Assembly: GCA_021820675.1 (NCBI GenBank)
Contig: JAKADI010000052.1
Coordinates: 1 to 8,265, forward strand
Direction: 5' to 3'
Source: Bacillota bacterium
GTDB taxonomy: Bacteria; Bacillota; Sulfobacillia; Sulfobacillales; Sulfobacillaceae
Length of the DNA stretch: 8,265 nucleotides
Part shown: positions 1 through 6,706 of the stretch, piece after piece
Numbering within the stretch: the first letter of the stretch is position 1
Layout: each line of letters begins with the position of its first letter
The notes under the pieces: model-generated
What the model saw: the letters and a program-made list of their open reading frames with translations, nothing else
Told to the model about the DNA's origin: nothing
Databases searched by the model: none
Translations under genes and position numbers: made by a program

Positions 1-22
1 TGATTCCAATGAGATCGTTTGT

Positions 23-51
23 TTTTGCGCCGTATGCGAACATGCTATAAT
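23..51 (+). promoter_or_regulatory. hpf: Extended -10 promoter of hpf
   Basis: A perfect TATAAT lies at 46-51, preceded by TG at 43-44 with one base between, which makes a TGnTATAAT extended -10. The -35 position 17 bases upstream (TTTTGC at 23-28) is a poor match, as is common for extended -10 promoters. Transcription should start near position 58, giving a leader of about 48 nt before the hpf ATG at 106. The promoter sits inside the longest open frame starting at TTG 19, so that longer start cannot be used by this transcript. No stress-type sigma signature was recognised. Confidence 0.7.
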
Positions 52-105
52 ACGGATACCAGTCTAATCCAAGATTGGCACAAAGCCGTAAAGGGGCGTT
101 ACGCG

Positions 106-618
106 ATGGATGTTCTCGTTCGCGGAAAAAACGTAGAGATTACGGATGCCTTGAAGGATTATGTTACGAAAAAGATGGCTAAGATGGCCAAATTGGTGAA
201 CCACCACGCGGTGACAGCACATGTCGTTTTAAGTGTGGAAAAGGGGCGGCAAATTGTTGAAGTGACCGTTCCCTTGGAAGGGTATTTACTCCGAGCCGAA
301 GAGGATAATGCTGACATGTATGCCTCAATTGACTTGGTGGTTGACAAACTGGATCGCCAATACCGTAAATATAAGACCAGGGAACGTAAGAAACTGGTGC
401 ACGAGACTAACGTGCACAAGAGTACAGAACCCACGGAGTTGCCGAACGTCGTCAGACGAAAAACGTTTCCGGTGAAACCCATGACCCTTGATGAAGCTCT
501 CATGCAGATGGACCTTTTGGGACACGATTTCTTCGCCTTTACAAACGCTGAGACAGATAGTATAAACGTGTTGTATCGTCGTCATGACGGAGACTACGGA
601 TTATTAGAACCGCTATAA
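106..618 (+). CDS. hpf: Long-form ribosome hibernation promoting factor (HPF)
   Basis: This 170-aa protein is a long-form HPF. In this family the protein binds the 30S decoding region in slow growth or stress and pairs 70S ribosomes into inactive 100S dimers. Residues 1 to about 97 form the S30AE (YfiA-like) domain, opening with MDVLVRGKNVEITDALKDYV. A linker of roughly 98-114 follows. Residues 115-169 are the dimerisation domain typical of long HPFs, with the signatures FPVKPMTLDEALMQMDLLGH, NVLYRRHDGDYGLLEP and HDFFAF. I chose ATG 106 because it matches the family N-terminus, has AAAGGGG at 90-96 with a 9-nt spacer, and lies downstream of the promoter. The frame is open back to TTG 19, but that would add 29 residues unlike the family. 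The gene is monocistronic, ending at its own terminator. The length is close to the usual 170-190 aa. Confidence 0.95.
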   Translation: MDVLVRGKNVEITDALKDYVTKKMAKMAKLVNHHAVTAHVVLSVEKGRQIVEVTVPLEGYLLRAEEDNADMYASIDLVVDKLDRQYRKYKTRERKKLVHETNVHKSTEPTELPNVVRRKTFPVKPMTLDEALMQMDLLGHDFFAFTNAETDSINVLYRRHDGDYGLLEPL

Positions 619-639
619 GAATGTGGATTAAGATTGAGC

Positions 640-670
640 TAGGGACTTGGTTAACGAGTCCCTAATTTTT
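640..670 (+). terminator. Intrinsic terminator after hpf
   Basis: A 10-bp stem pairs 640-649 (TAGGGACTTG) with 655-664 (CGAGTCCCTA), with one G-T wobble. It closes a 5-nt loop and is followed by A and five T residues (666-670). It starts 21 nt after the hpf stop and should separate hpf from the next gene, which therefore needs its own promoter somewhere in 671-750. Confidence 0.85.
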
Positions 671-766
671 ATTGGCAAATAGTACAAAAATGTTCCTTAA
701 AAAAAGAGGGAAATTGCCAGTTGGTGTCGTATTCTAAGGGTGTAGCCCAAGGAGGAGTCGGGAGTC

Positions 767-1384
767 ATGACGGAGGAATTTAAAAATTATCAGCAAGTCA
801 TACTCCGCATTCCCTATATCAAGAGCGTTAGTGTCTTTCAGGATATCGATTATGTTACCCGTGTCCAAATCCTGAGCGATGGTTCGCAGGCCCCGCGTCA
901 TATTATTCGAGAAGTGATTTCGCTCTTACGCAGTTACGGATTCGATAATATTTCATCAGAAGCGATTACGGTTGTTCAAATACAATCCGAAGATGAGCTG
1001 CAACGTAGTGCATCACGGCTTCAAATTGCTGGATTCTCCGTAGCCCATACGGCTTCTGGTGTCGACGCCACGTGCCGCTTGAGTCGGGGGGAACGCATTT
1101 TTGAAGGGCATGGCCAGGGTGCCACGATTCCCGTGGCGATTGCGATAGCCACAGTGGGAGCGGTGAACCAAGCCTTAGCGCAATTGGAACAACTTGTTTT
1201 TCACGGTATGGAAATGACGCGGGTGGGGGGAATTGAGGTGGTGGTTATAACCATAGCGGACCCGGGTGAGGAAATCTTGGCCGGATGCGGAGTGCTCCGT
1301 GACACCATGGAAGATACGGTGATTCGGGCGACGCTCGATGCCGTTAATAGGCGAATAACCCTCTATTCAGGGCAAAAAGTTTAG
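767..1384 (+). CDS. Uncharacterised protein with duplicated LeuA-regulatory-like C-terminal units
   Basis: I cannot assign a function to this 205-aa protein. It is soluble, with no signal peptide or membrane segment. Residues about 12-73 look like a small alpha/beta domain: strand KSVSVFQD, strand VTRVQILSD, helix 43-57 and strand AITVVQIQ. Its pattern (IP-x-I-x-S-V ... RHIIREVISLL ... ITVVQI) recalls uncharacterised Firmicutes proteins with an 'IPGV...KQVVRDI...ISIAQI' style domain. Residues 99-140 and 155-195 are two half-repeats sharing GE-x-I-x-x-G-x-G near the start and AT-x-x-AVN at the end (108-134 and 167-194). The second unit, with GCGVLRD, E182 and DAVN, resembles the second unit of the LeuA dimer/regulatory domain. 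No catalytic site was seen. The start is secure: AAGGAGGAG at 749-757 lies 9 nt before ATG 767. It sits between the hpf terminator and the HD-GYP gene. A ligand-binding or protein-binding role is only inference. Confidence 0.85.
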   Translation: MTEEFKNYQQVILRIPYIKSVSVFQDIDYVTRVQILSDGSQAPRHIIREVISLLRSYGFDNISSEAITVVQIQSEDELQRSASRLQIAGFSVAHTASGVDATCRLSRGERIFEGHGQGATIPVAIAIATVGAVNQALAQLEQLVFHGMEMTRVGGIEVVVITIADPGEEILAGCGVLRDTMEDTVIRATLDAVNRRITLYSGQKV

Positions 1385-1405
1385 AAAGTTTCGACCAACA
1401 CAGAC

Positions 1406-1457
1406 CAAGCGAATAGCAAACATGGTTACCCTGAGCGAGGGTACATGCAGGCGAATA
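1406..1457 (+). repeat. Bulged hairpin flanked by a 10-nt direct repeat
   Basis: CAAGCGAATA (1406-1415) and CAGGCGAATA (1448-1457) are direct repeats differing at one base and starting 42 nt apart. Between them, TACCCT (1427-1432) pairs with AGGGTA (1438-1443) around a GAGCG loop. The outer CATG (1421-1424) can pair with CATG (1444-1447) across a GT bulge, giving about 10 bp in total. No T-run follows, so it is not a normal intrinsic terminator. It lies 22-73 nt after the stop of the 205-aa gene and upstream of the HD-GYP gene. It could be a 3' end structure, a leader element or a protein site. I did not recognise it as a c-di-GMP riboswitch. Confidence 0.4.
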
Positions 1458-1469
1458 CGATAGGAGTAT

Positions 1470-1556
1470 ATGCCAATAATGAAGGGTCTGGTCCGTAACT
1501 TAGTATCCGGTTTAGTGGATGTTATTGTGGTAGGTTCGGGTCTTTGGTTTGAATGA
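1470..1556 (+). CDS. Possible 28-residue hydrophobic small ORF
   Basis: A 28-codon ORF runs from ATG 1470 to TGA 1554-1556. Its stop overlaps an ATG at 1553 that is in frame with the downstream HD-GYP gene. From its second in-frame ATG (1479) the peptide begins MKGLVRNLVSGLVDVIVVGS, a basic start followed by a hydrophobic run, and it ends WFE. AGGAG at 1462-1466 is only 3 nt from ATG 1470 but 12 nt from ATG 1479, so neither spacing is ideal. It could be a tiny membrane peptide, a leader peptide coupled to the HD-GYP gene, or chance. I recognise no family. Confidence 0.2.
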   Translation: MPIMKGLVRNLVSGLVDVIVVGSGLWFE

Positions 1557-1572
1557 ACCTTGGTCGAATAAT
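1544..1572 (+). promoter_or_regulatory. Candidate promoter of the HD-GYP gene
   Basis: TTGGTT (1544-1549) and AATAAT (1567-1572) are spaced by 17 nt, and the -10 matches consensus at five of six bases. Transcription would start near 1579, leaving a leader of about 19 nt before ATG 1598. If real, it excludes translation of the HD-GYP protein from the upstream ATG at 1553. The -35 is weak, so this is a moderate to low call. Confidence 0.3.
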
Positions 1573-1597
1573 TTTATGTGGACAAAGGGTGGTAATA

Positions 1598-2914
1598 ATG
1601 GCCTATCCAACCAAACTTCGGTATTTCATGGTAATGGTGATTCTTACTTCCTTGCTATTATATTGCGATAATCTTGTTTTTTTTACTAATCTGAAGACTG
1701 CGGACGCTTGGTTTGCGATGGCTGTTATAGTCTCTTCCATTTTTACCATTAGATTTCCTCACGGGAACGGAGGTATATCTGTTCAACTGCCTGTGATATT
1801 TGCAGCAAGTATTATTCTTGGCCCCGTTTCAGGGATGTGGCTGGGTGGGTTCGCGAGCGCCGTTGCTCCTGAGTATGCGGGTCGGGTGAAGTGGCTCGCT
1901 GTCGCATTCAATCGTGCCCAGTTTGCCATTTCTGGATGGGCTTCAGGAGAGGTATTTGATGCGCTAGGGGGATCGTGGAATCATCTTGGATTTGGGCAGA
2001 TCAGCATGCCGCTAATATTGGCGGCACTAACTGCATTTATTCTCAATTGGACTTTGGTAACCACGGCAATTTCATTGCGAACTCATCGCAGCGTGGTCGA
2101 AACGACGCGGGTGCATCTAAAGTGGTTGGCTGGACCTTTTGTCATGATGTTGCCGTTGGGTTACGCGATGGCAGCGATCTATAAAGACTTGGGTCCATAC
2201 GGCGAGTTGGCATTCATCGTTCCTCTCGCCTGCATCCGCTACATTTTAGCGTTATTGCGTGGTGCGCAGTTGGCTTATTACCGAAGTATCGATATGTTGT
2301 TAACAGCTATTAATTACCGAGATGCCTATACCTATGGTCACTCCGTTCGCGTTGGACATTACGCAGCGAAGCTGGCAGAGCAATGTGATTTGCCGCAGGA
2401 TCGTGTAGATCTCGTGCGGGAGGCTGGACTGTTGCATGATATCGGCAAGCTGGGAACGCCGGACGCGATTTTACAGAAGACCGGTCGTTTGAACCGGGAA
2501 GAATTCGTGACGATGAAAGATCATCCGATACTCGGCAGTAATCTGCTGGAACAAGTCCATTTGGCCGGATGCGCAAGGAATTTTGTCCGTCAGCATCATG
2601 AGCGTTGGGATGGGGGCGGCTATCCGGACAATCTGGAAGGGTCCGAAATTGCTCTGGAAACGCGTATCGTTTCGGTTGTTGATGCTTATGACGCCATGAC
2701 GACGGATCGGCCATATCGTCGCGGCATGCCCCATGCGATGGCTATGGCTGAAATTGAACGGGGTGCGGGAACCCAATTTGATCCTGACGTTGTCGCAAAA
2801 TTTGTGGATATGTGCGGGGAGAGGAATCTGGCGGCAGAGGAAGCCGTCTTGGAAAATTGGAATCATGTAGGGCTCAAAAGAGGCGAAGATGCGGGGCGCG
2901 GCCGGTCGAGTTGA
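1598..2914 (+). CDS. Membrane-anchored HD-GYP cyclic-di-GMP phosphodiesterase
   Basis: This 438-aa protein has a multi-helix membrane input region and a full HD-GYP output domain. HD-GYP enzymes hydrolyse c-di-GMP to pGpG and/or GMP using a bi- or trinuclear metal centre. Residues 8 to about 221 contain roughly six or seven hydrophobic segments (about 8-28, 36-51, 62-90, 136-158, 176-195, 202-221), with an FNRAQFAISGWASG stretch at 104-117. This arrangement is seen in related Firmicutes phosphodiesterases, but I have no firm domain name for it. The catalytic part (about 230-405) keeps H248 (GHS), H280-D281 with K284 (HDIGK), H309-P310, H333-H334, D338, GYP at 341-343, D362, DAMTTDRPYR and FDPDVV, so it should be active. 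There is no PAS, GAF or receiver domain. ATG 1598 is chosen for AAAGGGTGGT at 1584-1593 and a normal membrane N-terminus. ATG 1553 would add 15 residues. The stop codon overlaps the secA promoter. Confidence 0.9.
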   Translation: MAYPTKLRYFMVMVILTSLLLYCDNLVFFTNLKTADAWFAMAVIVSSIFTIRFPHGNGGISVQLPVIFAASIILGPVSGMWLGGFASAVAPEYAGRVKWLAVAFNRAQFAISGWASGEVFDALGGSWNHLGFGQISMPLILAALTAFILNWTLVTTAISLRTHRSVVETTRVHLKWLAGPFVMMLPLGYAMAAIYKDLGPYGELAFIVPLACIRYILALLRGAQLAYYRSIDMLLTAINYRDAYTYGHSVRVGHYAAKLAEQCDLPQDRVDLVREAGLLHDIGKLGTPDAILQKTGRLNREEFVTMKDHPILGSNLLEQVHLAGCARNFVRQHHERWDGGGYPDNLEGSEIALETRIVSVVDAYDAMTTDRPYRRGMPHAMAMAEIERGAGTQFDPDVVAKFVDMCGERNLAAEEAVLENWNHVGLKRGEDAGRGRSS

Positions 2915-2939
2915 TGGTGTTATTGCTTCATGATAAAAT
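2911..2939 (+). promoter_or_regulatory. secA: Promoter of secA, overlapping the HD-GYP stop codon
   Basis: TTGATG (2911-2916) and TAAAAT (2934-2939) are separated by exactly 17 nt, and TG at 2931-2932 adds an extended -10. The -35 contains the TGA stop of the HD-GYP gene. Transcription should start near 2946, giving secA a leader of about 60 nt that contains the hairpin at 2956-2986. This would let secA-prfB be transcribed independently of the HD-GYP gene. Confidence 0.65.
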
Positions 2940-2955
2940 TCATAATTAGGGATGG

Positions 2956-2986
2956 ACGTGGGAACCGTTACCGGTTCCTTTTACGT
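2956..2986 (+). promoter_or_regulatory. secA: Leader hairpin upstream of secA (attenuator or weak terminator)
   Basis: GGAACCG (2961-2967) pairs perfectly with CGGTTCC (2972-2978) around a TTAC loop and is followed by TTTT (2979-2982). ACGT at 2956-2959 can also pair with ACGT at 2983-2986, extending the stem across an internal loop. It lies between the predicted secA transcription start and the GGAGG at 2992-2996. It could end read-through from the HD-GYP gene, attenuate secA, or mask or position the ribosome binding site. The T-run is short, so efficient termination is doubtful. Confidence 0.5.
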
Positions 2987-3006
2987 TAAATGGAGGCTAT
3001 TATTCG

Positions 3007-5556
3007 ATGATAAAAATGTTGTCCAACCTCGTTAATCGGTTCAGTGAACGGGAAGTGCGTCGATATCGAGGCGTGGTCGCAAAAGTTAACGCTTTGGAGC
3101 CTCAGATTCAAACGTTGTCGGACGACGAGCTGCGTCAAAAGACAGACGAATTTAGACAGCGCATTGCCAACGGTGAAACCGTGGATAAGCTACTGCCGGA
3201 AGCCTTTGCTGTCGTGCGTGAAGGCTCTCGACGCGTTTTGGCCATGCGGCATTTTGATGTGCAACTGGTGGGCGGAATGGTGTTGCATGACGGACGCATT
3301 TCTGAGATGCGTACGGGCGAAGGAAAAACATTGGTCGCGACTTTACCGGCTTATCTGAACGCCTTGACCGGAAAAGGTGTTCACGTGGTCACCGTCAACG
3401 ACTACCTGGCTCGACGTGATGCTCAGTGGATGGGACAACTTTATCAATTTCTGGGATTAAGCGTTGGACTGATCCAACATGACATGGAGCCAGATGATCG
3501 CCGGAGGGCTTATGCGGCTGACCTTACCTACGGAACCAATAATGAATTTGGCTTTGATTACTTACGGGACAATATGGTCATGTCGACCGAGGAGATGGTG
3601 CAGCGGGAGTTGCATTATGCTATCGTCGACGAGGTGGACAGCATATTAATTGACGAAGCGAGGACGCCTCTAATCATTTCGGGCCAAGCGGACAAATCCC
3701 CGGATCTCTACTATCAATTTGCGCGTATTGCTTCCAATTTAAAAGAAACTGCCGATTATACCATCGATGAGAAACTTAAAACGGTAGCTCCAACCGAGGC
3801 GGGGGTGGCGAAGGTAGAGCGGATGTTGGGAGTCGGCAACCTGTATGACGATGTCAATATCGATTTGTCCCATTATCTCAACCAGGCTCTCCGCGCCAAG
3901 GCTTTGATGAAACGGGACCGGGATTATGTTGTCAAAGACGGTGAAGTAATCATTGTTGACGAGTTTACGGGTCGGTTAATGTTTGGCCGACGATATTCGG
4001 ACGGGTTGCATCAGGCCATTGAGGCCAAAGAAGGTGTCAAAATTCAAGATGAAACCCAGACGCTGGCTACCATCACGTTTCAAAACTACTTCCGGATGTA
4101 TCATAAATTAGCCGGAATGACTGGGACGGCAATTACCGAAGAAGAAGAATTCCGGAAAATTTATGGGCTTGACGTTATCGTGGTTCCCACGCATAGACCT
4201 ATGATTCGCAAGGATTATCCCGATGTGGTCTATAAGACTGAAGGTGCCAAATTCCGGGCGGTAGTCCGAGAGATTGAGGAACTATATCGTGAAAAACGGC
4301 CCGTTTTGGTCGGTACGGTTTCGATTGAGAAATCTGAGCGATTGAGTGCGATGTTGAAAGAAAAGGGGATCCCTCACACAGTGCTCAACGCTAAGTATCA
4401 CGAGCAAGAAGCAGAAATTATCGCCCGCGCTGGTCAGGCACAATCGGTAACCATCGCCACCAATATGGCCGGACGCGGAACCGATATTGTGTTAGGAGAA
4501 GGCGTTGCCGAGATGGGGGGACTTCATATTGTCGGGACTGAACGTCACGAAAGTCGGCGCATAGACAACCAGTTGCGAGGACGTTCTGGACGGCAAGGGG
4601 ATCCCGGCTCATCCCGGTTCTATTTATCGCTTGAGGACGATTTCTTGCGTTTATTCGCGGCTCAGACTTTGTCCAATTTAATGGATCGGCTAGGGGTTGA
4701 AGAAGACGAACCGATTGAAAGCCCTATGTTATCGCGTGCCATTGAATCAGCTCAAAAGAAGGTGGAAGCCCGTAACTTCGACATGAGAAAACAAGTGTTG
4801 CAATATGACGATGTGATGAATTTGCAACGGGAAGTGGTTTACAAACAACGACGTGATATTTTAACCAAGGAAAATCTTAAAGAAGATATCTTGCACATGC
4901 TGTCTGAGCTCATTGATGATGCGCTAATGTTGCATTGTCCTGCCAATTTACACCCCGAGGAATGGGAAATGAAGCCCTTGATCGACAGCGTGGAGGAAGT
5001 CTTTTTACCGTCTGGCACGCTGAGGGCTGAAGATTTGGAAGGGATGGGCAGGGAAGAGCTTCATGACGTCATTTTAGAAGCCGGAACAAATGCCTATGAG
5101 CAGAAGGAAGAAGAGTTTGGTGCCGAGGCCATACGAGAATTGGAGCGGATGGTATTATTGCGTGTTGTGGATTCCAAATGGATGGAACATTTAGATGCTA
5201 TGGACAATCTGCGGGAGGGAGTGGCATTACGGGCGTACGGGCAACAGGATCCGCTTGTGGAATATAAAAAAGAAGCCTATGAGATGTATCAGGAAATGTT
5301 GGGGGCCATTCGCGAAGAAGTCATTCGGATGATGTTCCATTTGCAAATAGCCCCCGAGCAAGTTATACCGGCAATGGAACCAGTTGCTACCATTACCGAA
5401 GAGAATTCCTCTCACCGACCCTTCCAAGTTATTCAAGGAGGGCAAGGGCATTCGACCAAGACGGATGGACATCAATTAGGCCGGAACGATCCTTGTTGGT
5501 GCGGAAGTGGGAAAAAATACAAGCGTTGCCACGGTGCCAACCAAGAATCACAATAA
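3007..5556 (+). CDS. secA: Protein translocase ATPase SecA
   Basis: This 849-aa SecA is full length. SecA is the motor that binds preproteins and drives them through SecYEG using ATP. NBD1 carries Walker A MRTGEGKT (101-108) and the DEAD-like box DEVD (208-211). The preprotein cross-linking domain lies at roughly 225-370. NBD2 carries [12 protein letters not shown] (486-497) and [16 protein letters not shown] (522-537), and the scaffold and wing domains follow. The C-terminal tail keeps a SEC-C zinc motif, C830-x-C832-x8-C841-H842, used in the family to bind SecB or ribosomes. ATG 3007 has GGAGG at 2992-2996 with a 10-nt spacer, whereas the next ATG (3016) is too far. No SecM-like arrest ORF is visible upstream. 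Regulation is likely through the promoter at 2911-2939 and the leader hairpin. prfB starts 18 nt after the stop. Confidence 0.98.
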   Translation: MIKMLSNLVNRFSEREVRRYRGVVAKVNALEPQIQTLSDDELRQKTDEFRQRIANGETVDKLLPEAFAVVREGSRRVLAMRHFDVQLVGGMVLHDGRISEMRTGEGKTLVATLPAYLNALTGKGVHVVTVNDYLARRDAQWMGQLYQFLGLSVGLIQHDMEPDDRRRAYAADLTYGTNNEFGFDYLRDNMVMSTEEMVQRELHYAIVDEVDSILIDEARTPLIISGQADKSPDLYYQFARIASNLKETADYTIDEKLKTVAPTEAGVAKVERMLGVGNLYDDVNIDLSHYLNQALRAKALMKRDRDYVVKDGEVIIVDEFTGRLMFGRRYSDGLHQAIEAKEGVKIQDETQTLATITFQNYFRMYHKLAGMTGTAITEEEEFRKIYGLDVIVVPTHRPMIRKDYPDVVYKTEGAKFRAVVREIEELYREKRPVLVGTVSIEKSERLSAMLKEKGIPHTVLNAKYHEQEAEIIARAGQAQSVTIATNMAGRGTDIVLGEGVAEMGGLHIVGTERHESRRIDNQLRGRSGRQGDPGSSRFYLSLEDDFLRLFAAQTLSNLMDRLGVEEDEPIESPMLSRAIESAQKKVEARNFDMRKQVLQYDDVMNLQREVVYKQRRDILTKENLKEDILHMLSELIDDALMLHCPANLHPEEWEMKPLIDSVEEVFLPSGTLRAEDLEGMGREELHDVILEAGTNAYEQKEEEFGAEAIRELERMVLLRVVDSKWMEHLDAMDNLREGVALRAYGQQDPLVEYKKEAYEMYQEMLGAIREEVIRMMFHLQIAPEQVIPAMEPVATITEENSSHRPFQVIQGGQGHSTKTDGHQLGRNDPCWCGSGKKYKRCHGANQESQ

Positions 5557-5574
5557 TTGGAGGATGATGAGTTC

Positions 5575-6706
5575 GTGTTACAGGATGATCTAGAAGTTTT
5601 ACGGAACGAGATTCGCCAAACAATGGGCCGTATAAGGGGGTCTCTTTGACGTCGGTGAGCGTCAAACCGAGGCTGAACGGTTGGAGAATGTCATGACGGC
5701 ACCCGACTTTTGGAGTCAACCGGAACGGGCTGAGCGTGTTTCCAAGCAACTGCGGCAGGTTAAAGGTCCATTGGAGCAGTATCACGAGTTAGCACGTCGT
5801 GTTCAAGATTGGGACGAATTGGTTGAGCTAGCACTTGAGGAAAACGATTGGGACATTCTCCAAGGGCAACAACGTGAATCAAAGGATTTGCTCAATGCCT
5901 TGCGACAATTCGAACTAACATTGATTCTCCGGGGCCCTTATGACCACGAGGATGCGATCATATCGTTACACGCGGGGGCAGGTGGAACTGAAGCTCAGGA
6001 CTGGGTATCCATGTTACTTCGTATGTATCTGCGTTGGGCGGAGCGCCATGGGTTGAAAGCTGAGATGATTGATTCGCTAGAAGGCGAAGAAGCAGGCTAC
6101 AAAAGTGTGACCGTCGAGATTCATGGCGAAAATGCTTTTGGTTTCTTGCGTCCCGAGAGAGGCGTGCACCGCCTAATTCGGATATCGCCTTTTGACGCAT
6201 CTGGAAGACGCCATACGTCGTTTGCGTCCATGGAAGTAATGCCGGATTTGCAAAATGACGAAACGATCGAAATTCGTCCGGAAGATTTAAAAATTGATAC
6301 ATTTCGAGCATCCGGAGCGGGAGGACAACACATTAATAAAACGGAATCGGCAGTGCGAATTACCCATTTGCCGACCGGTATCGTAGTAGGCTGCCAGTCA
6401 GAGCGCTCGCAACACTCCAACCGGGAAACAGCCATGCGCATGTTACGGGGAAAACTGGCGGAATTGCAACAGCGGCAATGGGAAAAGCATCTAGCCGAAT
6501 TGCGGGGCGAACAGGCCGAGATTGGTTGGGGCTCGCAAATTCGGACCTACGTGTTTCAGCCTTATACTGTTGTACGGGATCACCGTACCCGCTACGAAAT
6601 GTCCAACGCCCAGGCGGTGATGGACGGAGAAATTGATGGCTTTATTGAGGCGTTCTTACAGCAAGAAGCCCGTGGCTCGTTGCAACCTGAGGAAAATGGT
6701 TCATGA
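5575..6706 (+). CDS. prfB: Peptide chain release factor 2 (RF2), programmed +1 frameshift
   Basis: RF2 reads UGA and UAA stop codons and triggers peptide release. The gene is in two frames: 24 codons from GTG 5575 to CTT 5644-5646, then a +1 shift past T5647, and the main frame from GAC 5648 to TGA 6704-6706, for 376 aa in total. The start has GGAGG at 5559-5563, 11 nt upstream. In joined numbering the codon-reading SPF tripeptide is 204-206 and the catalytic GGQ is 249-251 (SGAGGQHINKTES), almost the same places as in E. coli RF2 (205-207 and 250-252). RRHTSFA at 211-217 is also typical. The frame after the shift is open from TTG 5681, so a frame-only gene call would drop about 35 N-terminal residues. 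prfB follows secA closely and overlaps the next gene by 4 nt, so the genes are probably co-transcribed. Confidence 0.97.
5635..5650 (+). promoter_or_regulatory. prfB: RF2 autoregulatory +1 frameshift site
   Basis: AGGGGGTCTCTTTGAC matches the known RF2 recoding signal. It has an internal Shine-Dalgarno-like AGGGGG (5635-5640), a 3-nt spacer, the slippery CTT (5644-5646) and an in-frame TGA (5647-5649) followed by C, a poor termination context. When RF2 is scarce the ribosome pauses at UGA and slips from CUU to UUU, continuing in the +1 frame. When RF2 is plentiful it terminates after 24 codons. It differs from the E. coli site (TAT spacer) only in using TCT. Confidence 0.97.

Noticed and set aside
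673..719. Inverted repeat TGGCAA / TTGCCA around the gap after hpf
   Set aside because: Six base pairs over a 35-nt loop is easily expected by chance, and it has no supporting context.
671..750. A promoter for the 205-aa gene, for example TTGGCA at 672-677 or TTGCCA at 714-719 with TATTCT at 730-735
   Set aside because: A promoter is expected after the hpf terminator, but TTGGCA has only weak -10 partners (such as TTAAAA, 19 nt away) and TTGCCA-TATTCT has a 10-nt spacer. No pairing was good enough to annotate.
1385..1597. A c-di-GMP riboswitch upstream of the HD-GYP gene
   Set aside because: The gap has a hairpin, but I do not see the conserved GEMM-I or class II core sequences. The likely promoter also lies close to the gene, leaving little room for a riboswitch leader.
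2310..2866. Overlapping minus-strand open frames of 131-134 codons inside the HD-GYP gene
   Set aside because: They are antisense to a region with full HD-GYP catalytic motifs, show no recognisable family and have no convincing ribosome binding site. They are shadow frames.
5575..5649. A separate 24-residue leader peptide or a broken prfB
   Set aside because: The AGGGGG, CTT and TGAC arrangement and the fit to RF2 length and motif positions show that it is the first exon-like part of a recoded prfB.
5429..6441. Minus-strand open frames of 106-118 codons across prfB
   Set aside because: They mirror a well-conserved RF2 coding sequence and give unconvincing protein sequences with no domain features.
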